Shown in pieces: positions 33,544 through 45,200 of a DNA stretch of 64,000 nucleotides. The translations under genes were made by a program, and so were the position numbers. The DNA is from Whitmania pigra (lineage: Eukaryota > Annelida > Clitellata > Hirudinida > Haemopidae). Each line of letters starts with the position of its first letter. Position 1 is the first letter of the stretch. The notes below the pieces were generated by a model. That model saw only the letters and a program-made list of their open reading frames with translations. It ran no database searches and was not told where the DNA came from. The stretch covers positions 2,072,501 through 2,136,500 of the forward strand of contig JAJTWR010000329.1 of the NCBI GenBank assembly GCA_021613335.1, given 5' to 3'.

Positions 33544-35774
33544 CCCCATTGCAGAGGCGTAGCTAGGGGGGGGCAAAGGGGTACAAATGTCCCCGGGCGC
33601 CAAGATACAGGGGCGCCAAAATGAGGGTTACTTAATTTTGGCGACATTGGTAAAACAGGTCACACTCACAAGCTAGCCAACAGCGGCGGCTGGAGCAGGG
33701 CAGATATGAGCCATCGTCTGATACGTCTGCCATCCAGACCTGGTTGATGCTGCTGCCAGCTCAGTGAACTCAGTGAGCCCACCACCACTGCTGCCAGTCA
33801 GGATACGGATTCTGCATGCACTCTGCAGTGGCTACTACTGTAATACTAGAGTGTTGTTGACGAACTTATTGTGGTTTAAAACGGATTACACTCTATTAAG
33901 GTATATTAAAACTTTTTATCAGAGACTGGTTGTGATTGTTCTAATATAGACAAAGATAAACAACATTCGTGAAAGCGTGAAAAAGTCAAAACAATTTCTG
34001 AAACTCCCATTGGTATCAGGCTAACGCAAAGTTGCACTGCAGCGAGCGCCCCCACCAGGCTTGGACTGGGCCGGTGGCCGCCAACTGCCAAAAGAAAGTT
34101 ATTATATTTTTAGTTTTAACTGAAATTACCGTTGATTATATGATAGCTTGTATTAAAAATCAAAGAATCATTTTTAGGTTATATCGAGATATATTCAAAA
34201 GATGCTGCAAGCCTAGAGAAAGTCATCGTCGAGAGACTGAATTCTGATGAGATACCTCTAGCCGACTGTCGAGCTCAATGTTATGACAATGCTTCGGTGA
34301 TGACTGGGCATATATCTGGCCTTCAACAACGAATATGTGACAGAAATCCTAGAGCACTGTTTGTCAACTGTGACAACCACAGCTTAAATTTAGCAGGTGT
34401 GTATTCAGCTAAGCAAGATCCTGTTGTCGTAACTTTTTTTGGAACACTTGAAAGCATATATTCGTTTTTCTCTCATTCAACAATTCGTTGGGAAGAATTA
34501 AAAAGAGCTCTTCCCATAACAGTAAAAAGAGAGTCTGAAACACGCTGGAGTGCACGATCTGAAGCTTTTAAAGCTATCCATGAAGGACTGGATGAACTAT
34601 TTGGATTGCTAGAGAAATTATCGGAAGACTCCACTATGACACCTGAAACTAGAAGTGGTGCACAGCAGTTACTGGCCTGTATATTGAATTTTAATTTCAT
34701 AGTTCTATTACACTTCTGCAATGTCGTTCTTGGAAAAATTGATCGTGCACAGAAGCGCCTACAAGATCCTACCATAAATTTCAAGGAAGCTGCGACTGAT
34801 ATTGAATCTTTGGAGCAAGAATTTATCAAGCTTCGTGATGATTTGAGCCTGGCTGCGGTCGAAAACGCCAGAACAAAATGCACAGCATGGGATATTCCGG
34901 TAGAAAGAAGAATTAGGCGACGTAGGAGAATGCCTGGAGAACTGGCAAGAGATGCAGGACTCTCATCAGAAGAGGAAGTAATGCGTGTTATGAAGAATGT
35001 GTTCGATCGTCTGCAATAGGAGATGTCAACACGTTTTTCACGACTCAAAGACCTGAACACAAAATTTGGATTTCTGCTGGACGTTAAGACTCTTCTGACA
35101 TCTGATGAAGATGAAATTCGTCGAAGTTGTGCAGATTTTGCAACTTTCTACGACCTGGACATTAATGGCTACGAACTCTTCACCGAAATTGGTGACTGCA
35201 GAATGCTGCTGAGAAAGCGAACTGAAACTCTACCAGAAACTCCTTTGGATCTCCTTGGTTTTATTGTGCTTTATGGAAGCGACGTATTTCCGAATTTTCG
35301 AATTTCACTACAAATTTTGTTAGCAATAGCGGTTTCAATTGCAAGCTGTGAACGATCATTCAGCAAATTGAAACTTATTTTGTCGTGTCTGCGTGCATCA
35401 ATGGGACAGGATCGTCTCAGTGATCTTGCTCTTCTTAGTATAGAAAGAGAAACGCTTGAGAAAACAGACTTTGATGACGTTATTGATCAGTTTGCAACTG
35501 TTAAATCAAGAAAAATAAATCTATTTTAAACACTATTAGACTACTATGCATGTAAATCATCTTAGACTGACTGATTGGGTGACTGATGCGCTACTATTTG
35601 TAGAATGGTTTTTCACTTTTAAATGGATGCCTTGTGCCATTAAAATTTGATTTTTATTACAATTTCAAATTTAGTGTAATACAGTAAGATTAAATATATA
35701 GACATGGAAAAGGGCGCCAATTCTATAGTTTGTCCCCGGGCGAAAAATACCCAGGCTACGCCTCTGCCCCATTG
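33544..35774 (+). mobile_element. hAT-superfamily DNA transposon with 8-bp target duplication
   Basis: Element 33552-35766 (2,215 bp). Both ends carry the perfect 12-bp inverted repeat CAGAGGCGTAGC, with GGGCGCC and CCCCGGGCG motifs just inside. The element is flanked by the direct repeat CCCCATTG (33544-33551 and 35767-35774), the 8-bp duplication typical of hAT. It encodes a degraded transposase. Clean target duplications suggest that it inserted, or last moved, fairly recently even though its own transposase is broken. Confidence 0.95.
34178..35529 (+). pseudogene. hAT transposase, truncated and with an internal stop
   Basis: Open frame from about 34178 to 35016, TAG at 35017-35019, then the same frame to 35529. 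The first part resembles the RNase-H-like region of hAT/ZMYM-type transposases (DCRAQCYDNASVMTGHISGL, FVNCDNHSLNLAG, ESETRWSARSEAF). After the stop comes the C-terminal dimerisation segment (SIASCERSFSKLKLI, RLSDLALLSIE). The N-terminal zinc finger and start of the catalytic domain are missing, so the element is internally deleted as well as stopped. It could be moved only by transposase made elsewhere. Confidence 0.9.
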
Positions 35775-36900
35775 TTAATCACCCAATACTGGAATTGGAA
35801 CTGAGATGACTTCCAAGTATTGGAATACCCCTGGTATTTTACCATAAGCTTTTTCCTGAATCAATGTTTGATTGTATAAATTTCTAATTTTAAAGTCCAT
35901 TCATCATTAATCACTTTTAACATATTTTATTTTCTTATTGCAATTGTTGGCTTCATCTGGAAGACAATTTTTGTGCTGACATCTTTCGAAAAGAAAATTA
36001 TTTAATTTTTATGATGTAAACGGAAATGGTAATACTAAAAAGAGATTGTTCAATGTTTCCAGCACTAATCAGAAATGATTAACCATTTTAAATAAGCCTT
36101 CTTTCGAGGGCACTGGCATCGACTCAAACCCAAGTGGCGAATACAGGTGACGAAATCCGCACGGAAAGCAACCGTGTTGACCAACTTGCATGATTTCCAC
36201 GTCAATGACGATGATATTGATAACGGTAGTCATGGCGACCATGAATTGAGGTCAAGGTGACAAATGGTTGCTGGTAACGATAGCCGACGATGTTTTCGAT
36301 GGCACTGATAAAACTTTTATGAAATTAAAAAAAAAAACTATTATGACTATATATTTTGTAATTACGAAGAAAATGGTAGTGTAATGCGATAACGATTGAT
36401 GATGTTGGTAACGATAATAAATGATAATGATAGCTGTTGACTCATTTTTAGAAACTCCTTCTAACTTGCAACAGTCGTAAAAAAAAAACAATTTTAAAAT
36501 ATCGAATGGAACTCGTGGAGTGGTAATTAGTAATTATGATAGTGATGCAATGACGCATGAACGCATGATGGTAACAATTGCCACAATCGTCGATGCTGCA
36601 GCTGCCGCCGCTGATGTTGATGATGATCATGATGATGATTCTAAAGTTTCTATACTTTCTATTAAATTAAACATCTCAAATCCAAACGAAGTAATATAAA
36701 TAACTATTTACGAAAGAGTTAATTAAGAGTAATAAGTAGGAAGATTAATCAAGATTATGCTAAAATAAAAAAGTGACTTAACGTTGTAAGACAATTTTTT
36801 GTGGCTGATATTCGCCCTTTATGTAACAGACGATGTAACATTAATTGCAATTTTTCAATTTTATACTTTCTACAACAACTGATCTTAAATGCTTCCACAG
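35775..36900. other. intergenic with GAT-rich patches
   Basis: No supported exon. GATGATG-type patches near 36200-36640 resemble the microsatellite at the start of the window. Confidence 0.5.
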
Positions 36901-37899
36901 ATACCTGGAACCCTTGTTGAACAAAATGTTCAACGATGACATTACCAAAGTTGACTGCAGTGTGTTTCAAGGTTCTCTCAAAAAACTCCTTGCAGTCTAT
37001 CTAAACGTCTTCAAATGGACGGCAGGCGTCGTGTCAAAAGAACTTGATTGGACGATGGCAGGAGACACAACCTATGGAGAAAGGTTCATTATGACAGCCC
37101 ATAAAGGAAACTTTGCTGGTGGCGAGGAAGAACTTAAAGTTTGAAGATGATGATCCACATTAGATATTTACTTTTTATGTTTTAGACTATTCATTCATAC
37201 AATTTTAATAAGTTTATTGTTATTTTAAGAAGATCAACATGACGACCAGTGGGAATGAAGGAAGGTTCGTAACAGCCATCTCCGACGAAGTATTCAAGAG
37301 CTTTATAAGATCACAAGTGAAATATTACATCACCAGCCGTTCATTTGAAGCCACTCTTTTGGCTGTGAGTAAATTAGCTGCATCCACTGGACTACTTATA
37401 CATAATTAAAATATTAATTTTAAAGTAAATATTGATTTCGTTTTCATTGTTTTTAGAAAGCAGTAAGATCATTGGGCCTGACTTGGGAGAAATCAGGAAG
37501 CAAGTTTTTAGTAACGATGGAGATGAAAGGGGAACAAGACACCGTAATAAACAGTGATGGAATTGTGACCAAGATGCTGGGTTAGTGTTTGCTTGATCCG
37601 AAAGTCGAAACAATTTTTTAACTTTTTTGTTTTATCCCAGGTATCCTGAGCTTCGAGTTATTGCAAGACAGGAAACAGACAGCCTATCTCGAAGTAGAAA
37701 CCACTGGCACTTGCAGTGTAGAAGTATCAGAAGGAGACTTGTTGGTGAAGCAAACCAACCTAAGAGCGGTCGTGAGCAGCGAGAAATTACCGAAGAGGCT
37801 CTTGATCTCATCAGCGAAGACTTGAGCGAAGATCTACAGGCTTTCATCTCTCAAATACCTGTTATGAAGTTGCCTCTACCTGACGGTCTTGTGTTTTAA
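36901..37899 (+). pseudogene. BPI/LBP-like (TULIP) C-terminal domain fragment with frameshift
   Basis: Exons 36901-37138, 37230-37364, 37457-37580 and 37641-37899 join in frame. The pattern fits the C-terminal barrel of BPI/LBP/CETP-type lipid-binding proteins: a strand run (FLVTMEMKGEQDTVINSDG, KMLGILSFELL, TTGTCSVEVSEGDLLVKQ), a helix (ALDLISEDLSEDLQAFI) and the ending MKLPLPDGLVF. The strand part and the ending are in different frames. In the first frame the protein stops at 37823-37825. A one-base shift around 37770-37790 is needed to reach the normal end. No N-terminal barrel or signal peptide was found upstream. The family assignment rests on pattern only. Confidence 0.45.
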
Positions 37900-39009
37900 T
37901 ACAACTATTCTTTACAATGAACATTTTATCGAGCTTGTGACCGACTTGTAAACATGAGTGGTTTACTGCAAATATTGCGCAGACATTAGTTTTCTTAAAC
38001 CACTTTAAATGTTATGTTATGTCATGCTGTTGTGATAATTGAACATTTATCGCCCACGGCTAGTTTCGTCTAGCACCCATTTATTGAAATGCTGTATATA
38101 CTTACTTATTGAAATGATACTTATATACTTATTTATTGAAATACTACTTATATAAATGGTGTTAAATTTCAATTAATTGCAGTTTTAAATATGGGTATTG
38201 GATATAAAATGTTTTTTAGAAAATAATTTTAGTTTTCAAGTTATTATAATTACGTAATTGGATGGAGCCCTAGCAGACAGAACAAGGAGGAGGAAAAGGA
38301 GGGTCAAGCTAACTGGTAATAATTTTTTAAAATTGTTTTGGCTGTAATTGCAGGCTATAACTTTGTATTTGCATAAAATTTTGATATTTTACCTTTAGGT
38401 GGACCATTTGAAGAGCAGTCACCAAAAGACAACAAGGACAACAATGACAGGACAAAACAGAGGGGGCAGTTGAAGAAAACACAGCAATTAGAAGATTAAG
38501 AAATGACAAGGTTCTCGACACTAATGACGGCATCAACTGATACTGTTGGAAGGAGATGAAATGAAAATAGATGAAGATCCAAAAAATTGTTTTATGATTT
38601 ATATTAATTAGTTTCTCAATTTATTGCTTAAACTTCCTTATTTGTTGGTTGCCAATAAACTTACCTCCCATTAATATTATCATTTTCATTACGCAATCTT
38701 TCGGATTGCTTATGTGGCGGTCAATAAATAAATAAAATTATTTATTTGGTTTTTCCAGCTATATTAACTTTAAAAACTAACTCAGTTAATCAATCAAATT
38801 TTAAAATGGAAAGGTAATAAAATCAGCTTAATAATGACAGAAGCACTTCCGACCACTGCAAATGTTACAAAGCCAATCGGGTAGTTCGTGGATATTAATC
38901 AGAAATCGACCCATTGATATTTTGAGTTAAAATGGTAATAGTGGGTTTTACAAATTTTCAGCTGATTAAATAAATTTAAGCTTAAACATTGTTTTGCAGC
39001 TAATTTTTA
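37900..39009. other. intergenic
   Basis: AT-rich sequence with a short imperfect repeat around ATTGAAAT..CTTATATACTTA (38080-38150). No supported gene. Confidence 0.45.
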
Positions 39010-39069
39010 GCTAGCGTAGTGTTGTATTAATTTGTTAATGTATGTATAAAATATATTGTAAGAATTTGT

Positions 39070-39351
39070 ATGATAATGTTGTAGCCACATGTGACCCTTT
39101 CTATGTTGCCTGTCTAGCACATGCCATTCATTTGGTTGTCTGCGATGTCCTACATAAAAATCAGGAAAGTAGGTGAGAAGACGACAACATTTGAAGAGTT
39201 TGATTTTCAAGAGGAGGAAAATGACGATTTTGATTATGAAGAAGAATCAACTGAAAACAAGTTATCAAATTTTGTTCCTGAGTTTAAGGAGATTATTGCA
39301 AAAGTCAGGAATATTGTTCGAAAATCTCCTGTCCGTAATGATGTAAATTAG
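39070..39351 (+). pseudogene. hAT-type transposase remnant
   Basis: In one frame 39087-39170 reads CLAHAIHLVVCDVLHKNQ, matching the conserved motif of hAT transposases in which a Cys-x-x-His precedes the Leu/Val-rich helix. A second frame continues with an acidic linker (EEENDDFDYEEESTE) and IIAKVRNIVRKSPVRND, which is the usual continuation in that family. The change of frame near 39175 and the lack of anything else of the transposase mark a decayed fragment. It is a different lineage from the hAT at 33.5 kb. No terminal repeats were found. Confidence 0.6.
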
Positions 39352-39393
39352 CAACCTCAAAACACGATGGACTACTCTTTTATTTTATTTTAT

Positions 39394-39793
39394 TATTTTT
39401 TTTAAATGAGAGAATTCATACACGATTTTCTAAATGATTTTCTTAAAATCTATTAAAGAAAACATTTGCAAAAGTGGTTTTATTAAATATTCCCGTAAAA
39501 ATATTGTGAGATTCCAACAGCTTTAGTTCATATCCATCACTACCATTGCACAGTTTTGTTACGTGATTTTACTATCTAAAAATGTTCGTTTTCCAGTTGC
39601 TGGCACCATCTCCAACATCTTGGGACTGTGAGATTGTACGTTGTTGAATCCGTTGACTGGCGTTTGTATTGGGACTCTTGTTTGAAACAAATCAGTTTCA
39701 TCACCTGCTGCGTTTCGTTTATTTATTTTCTGCTGAGACTCGCTTTTCTAAGATTCAGAGTTCCTCAACAGTTTCGTTAACATGCTCCAACAA
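39394..39793 (+). pseudogene. orphan copy of the last FAM187-like exon
   Basis: Near-identical to 19868-20263, including about 190 bp of the preceding intron, the acceptor TTTTCCAG and the full final coding exon (39597-39780 against 20067-20250, offset 19,530). The coding part keeps its frame, stop and membrane helix, with changes such as SYLKQISFIS to SCLKQISFIT. No upstream exons occur nearby, so it is a non-functional DNA-level duplicate unless another gene splices into it. Similarity ends right after the stop (CATGCTCCAACAA). Confidence 0.9.
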
Positions 39794-40175
39794 CTGTTGC
39801 CAGGAAGTTGGATTTTCAGGAGTTGGGCCACAACAACATAAAAATTCGACAATTTCTCAATAATCTTAACGATTCTATGTGTTTTATTATATAATTCTCA
39901 ATGTCGAATATTTTAAAACGTAAATTATTGCGCATTATTGTCAGAGTACTCTAAGTTAGTGTTTGTTTTGCTGCTAATATTGCGTACTCAAGTATTTTCG
40001 ACAGAATTTTCTCCGATTCGTTCGTGGATAAAATAATTTGATTCGTTTTCGTCTTTGACATTTAAGCTTCACTTCCCAGTTACATGTTGTAGGAATAAGG
40101 TCGTTTTGGTGTTTTCGTTGTTCTAGTATTTACTAAAGAAGGTTGATTCGATACCTGAAAGGATTTTTAATTACA

Positions 40176-41459
40176 ATGGAGGTAATTGAAGACACTGGAG
40201 AAAAGTTTCATATTGCTAGTCAGCCTTCAATAATTAGTCAAGCGATATTTTTGGGTTAGTTTACTGCTAAAATATTTAAATGTCAAATACTCAGTCATAT
40301 AATTATAAACTTAACTTTATGAAGCAAGAATCAATTTATTTTGTTATTTAAATCACAATGAAAGTCTGATTACTGCATTAATGTTTGAAGCCATTTATTG
40401 ATTGCTAAAATAACATTTAAAACAAATTGTTATCTGAATTTTGCAGGGTTCTTTGCTTTTGGGTTTACCTTATCCTTCTATTCAGGTAGTTTCATTAATG
40501 TCTCGGATATATTTAACTTATTTCAGCATGACAACATTCACTTTTAGAATCATTTTTTTGGCAACTGCTCTACATATTTGGCAGTTTCATAATTGCTTCA
40601 TCATTTCTGGGACATTGGCAAGTGAGATGAAATGAATTTTTTAAAAAGTACACCAATCCTCTGACAAATTTACTTTTGCTCACAAGAAATTAGTAATAGA
40701 GAAGGTGTCAAACAAACTCCATTACAGCGTGCAGAACATTTACCAAAAGCTTTTCGTCACAGACAAGTATCTCGTTAGCGGTTTGTCGCCTTTTATGCAT
40801 CAGCCTCGTTCTACTTTTTGAAAAATAGAACTACCTTTTTGCAGAGACCCTTACATTGGATGAAATGAAGCAAGTGAAATGTAATCTCAGTACGGGCACG
40901 ATCAGTTTCTATCACAATTTCAACACGATCACTGTGTACATTGGAAAACCGGAGTCGGTTTTCGATATTCAACCGCATATTAAGAGGCATAATGTGAAAA
41001 ATTATAAAAATTATTTATTGCAGCAATTGTGGAGCAATACTAGAGAAACTCAAATCACTTTTGCCTGTTCCCACGATCTCTCACCACGATGAACAACCTC
41101 GCCAGGATTCGAACGAAGAAACCGAGGAACAATCGGGGGAGGTCGAGGAAGCCTACAGCTCTCCCGATGCCAAGGGCGACTTTGAGCAGCCCGAAGACAT
41201 CCCCAAGACGTCCAGTTTCGACAATCTGAAAGAGGAGGACGATGGTCTTTCTTCCGACGAAAGTTTCGTCAAAATCGACGACAAAGAGTTTGCCGAAGGT
41301 GCTCAAAATACAGACCTCTCTCAGGAGTCCGGTAAGTGGCCGTGAAGTCGAGCATTTTGAAACGTCAATTTCGAGCAATTTTGAATGTCCTTTGCAGCTC
41401 AAGGCGAAGACCGCAGTCGCTCGGACGATGACGAAGACACTCTCAACCAGGATAAGTGA
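40176..41459 (+). CDS. two-TM protein with acidic C-terminal tail and possible LIR motif
   Basis: Exons 40176-40254, 40447-40485, 40548-40621, 40687-40780, 40845-40986, 41024-41331, 41398-41459 give 265 residues. Start MEVIEDTGEKFHIAS; two hydrophobic helices (AIFLGFFAFGFTLSFY and LLYIFGSFIIASSFLG) joined by a short turn; a basic/helical middle part; then a strongly acidic tail (NEETEEQSGEVEEAY, DDEDTLNQDK). The tail contains SSDESFVKIDD, an aromatic-x-x-Ile core between acidic residues, as in LC3-interacting regions of ER-phagy receptors. The fifth intron is only 37 bp and starts with GC, but it is the only join that keeps one frame, and the total is a multiple of three. I do not recognise the family. 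AATAAA near 41866. Confidence 0.6.
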
Positions 41460-42293
41460 ATGGAACTCGTGATGCAGATCGCTTCATTTAACTATTTTAT
41501 TGATAATGGATGTAACTCAAGACATGCATATTCCTTTTGTTCATACTCCTAATCCCCTATGCAAGCAGCTTATCTTAGGGTCTTACATTAGATAGGGCTT
41601 GCTGGGTAATAAGATCTGCTGAGACATCATTTTCATGTGTTTCATCGTTTGAGTTGATCTGCATGTTTATGGTTTTACCGGAACTTTTCACGGTGATCTT
41701 GCTTTCATTCCATCATTCAAGCTTTCGTGGGGAACCTGAGTTCGTTTAGTCTGCATCTACTGCCTGCTTTCGGAACGTGGACGAATGAAAACGGTGATGG
41801 GAAAGATTCTTTTGAACTACACCGCTCGTGCGAGGCTCTCGCTTTATGCGCCTCGCCGCATACTCAATAAAACCGACAAGTTATTTCATCATGTTTTTGT
41901 TTAAATCAAGAGGCATGTTTGGTTTGAGTCATGATTTCTTACAGCGACGTTGAAAATTGGAAAAAAGGACAAATCCTAGTTTTCTTTAATGAATCCGAAT
42001 CATCAAAAATAAAGTTAATGCAAAGAAAACTCTCGGTAAAGTTTGCTTCAATCATGTCAAAAAATGAAGCATCTTCTGAAAATGAAAGAAATTGAAACAC
42101 TACAGACATACAGAAATCTTAATTCTGAATTTGGGTCGTCCGTATTTAACATACGAGAACGCTGAGCCAACGAATGATAGAGGCTGAAGGCTTCAATTCC
42201 TGTGAGAAATTTATGCAATTATTTGTTCTGCAGATATTGAAGTCAGGGCTTCAAAGCAAATGAACGTTTTAGATGTTCCAACTGACCTTTAAA
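41460..42293. other. convergent 3' regions
   Basis: 3' UTR of the two-TM gene from the left and of unkempt from the right. No additional gene seen. Confidence 0.5.
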
Positions 42294-45200
42294 TCAAATA
42301 TCTTTCCTCGCTGCTTCATGAACTTCGGCTTTGCACGAATCGTTTCTGCCTTCATGAATGTCGCATTGTTCGCCCAGCAACCTTTGGCTTTTATAGGAGC
42401 TCAATTCACTCATCATTTTCTTCATTTGTGAGATGGCCTGCAAGTAATTTATAAAATAGTAAAGAAGTTCAATTAATGCTTAAGTGAGACAACTTTTAAG
42501 ATTTAGATAATTTAGCAAGTAGCTAACCTCATCCCGTTGAAGGCCGATTGCATTTTTGTCTTCCTCGAGGACTTTATTTCGATTCTTCAAGTCATCCACT
42601 TCTTTTCGCAGTTCTCCAACCATCTTTCAAACAAAAATTGTAATTGGTTTAATTCAACCATTAGACCAAATATGACATGAAAAGGAGCATTTGGAATCAC
42701 TTATTGATCAACCTGTTTGAGAGCGTGAATATTCTCTTCATAGTTGCTAAGTTTTATTCTCATCATCATTTCCTCGGCTTTCTCCAGGTTGGACCGGTTC
42801 ATCATGACGACCGGCGACAAAGGATGAGAGCCCGTTGAAAACATCATTTGGGGATTGACAACATTTTGGAAACCTCCAAGACCCATATCTCCACTGGCCG
42901 ACGAACCGTGATGATTCTGCGAGGATTGAATCAACGAATGAATTCTTGGAAAATATCACTGTCTAATTCTAATTCTGGTGACCCTAAATGATAAAACCAA
43001 CGAACCTTGGATTGCAACATGTGTGCAGCATGTTCCGAACCGATGGGAGGTATGGGGCAGCTTCTACCGAAGACATCAACTTGACTGCTGAAACTGCCAC
43101 TCATATCCTTCGACTGCTGCTTGGCATTGTTGTTCATAGAGCTCGGGATGGCAACCGGTCTCGTCGATCCAGCTGCTTGAAAGTAAGGGCCTAAGAAAAT
43201 GGAAGACGTTAACAAGCATTAATAAACTCCACGAGCAAGAAATCATCAATGTTACCAAAAGGAGGAAAACTGGAACCTAGGGAACTGCATAGAGATTCTG
43301 TATCATCTCTGTCGTAAGAAGGCAGGTTTAGTCCACTGAAGCCAAGGTCTTCTTCCAATGCATTAACTGTAGTTGGTAATCAAACTATGGTTAATTGTGG
43401 TTGGTAGTCAAACTATGGTTAATTGTGGTTGGTAGTCAAACTATGGTTAATTGTGGTTAGTAATCAAACTATCGTTAATTGCAGTTAGTAATCAAGATAT
43501 ATAAATGGACGGGGCATTTACGATTATATAGATACAAAAAGCACTCCAAAGGTAGGCTGAATACAAATGCATGACTAAATGGTGTTAAAAAATTTGAAAA
43601 TGCATAAAATTCACATCCAAAACTATTCACCAATGACAGACTCTACGGTATCCTCGGCCGGATAATGAACGGACTGAGCAGAGTTCCTGGGACTCAGGAT
43701 GCTCTTGTCCTGCATGCTGCTACTCAAACTGGGGAAATAAAAGTTTGGGAAAGACTCTTTGGTAGAATCCAACTTTGTCTCGTAAACATTCTTCAGTTGG
43801 AGAGGCTGTAAGAATTGCCATTGAATTTTGTGATGAACATGAAATTATTTCTTGACAATTTTGAATTTATCAACCACTCAAGATCTCAAGATTCAACTTG
43901 CCTGCCTTTCGTGAAGAGTCCCAAGACTTCTTGTGAAATTGGCAGAACCTTCGCTCAGGCTCACAGTTCTTCTCTTGCCAATGGGCTCGGGTTTGCCCAA
44001 GGGGGAAGCCATAATATCCTCCGCAAGAACCACACCTGTCGACTGCCACGTGCGATAATAAATGTTAATTTCAACTAAGGAGTATTTTAGCAACTTTCAA
44101 AGTTTTTAGCTTAATAAATTTAATGATTCATTAATGTTTTTCCCCATTCTTTGACATTAAGTGTAATTTGTCGGCCTAGATTTCTATAACAACCACAAGA
44201 ATAAGCATTTTAATAATAATATAATACTTAATATCATTATTACTATAATAATGACCGTAATACACATTATTAAACATTACAATATGATACCTGAGTCTCA
44301 AGTGTGAGTGAAGATTTCCTAATGCCGTTTTGATCTGCATGAACCTCCTTCTTCTCTGATATTTTGTTCGACACACTGGAAGAACACGGAGGAGTCGGGA
44401 GTGCAGCTTCCACAAATTCCGACAAAGTTGCTTCACTCCCGATGAGAGCATCCCACGGTTCGTTCAATTCCTCTGGAAATACAATTTTTGCGATTCCACG
44501 AATTCTCGACAGTACTTTTAGAAACAAAAGTTCAATTTAATTTTTAAGGCAATCGGAGTAACTAACTTGTTGACATATCTAATTATGTAATTACTTAATC
44601 ATAAGCAAACTGATTATGATTGAACCAACTCTCCAAATGAGCAAAAGCACAAAACTGTCCTCTTGGGCAATATCCTGTTTGGACCATGTCATTACATTTG
44701 GAACTCTTGTAAATCTGCACAGAAATCATTAACTTTAAAAATAATGTCACGAAAAAATCTCCCCATTAGTTAAACATTTGCATAAAATAATAACTATAAT
44801 AACAATTAGGCAAAGGTGGCCCTGCTGCTGCATTTGTGGCATAATTTTCCAATAAATGAAAATAACTAATGGGCCTAAGTATGCGATTTAATAGAATTAA
44901 TTAACGTAAGTTGGAATTATCTTGGGACAATAAGTTAATTTCCTGTAATCTTTACTCCTCGGATTAAAGAAATCCAACCTCGGGGTGAAACTGCTGTTCG
45001 GTGCGAGTGTGGCAATACGAACACGAGTCACCAGCATCGCACAAGGGAGGGTCTCCCCATTCGTCCCCTCGTTTCACGTTCGGACATGGCGTCGACCTGC
45101 GTTACTCTCTCGATTTAATAGTTAATTAATGTAATTTATAAGTAACTTAATTCAAGTGGAAACATCAGATAAATGTTAGACTAATTTCTGTTGTGATAGT

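Noticed and set aside
34473..35060. 195-residue minus-strand open frame
   Set aside because: Antisense shadow of the hAT transposase.
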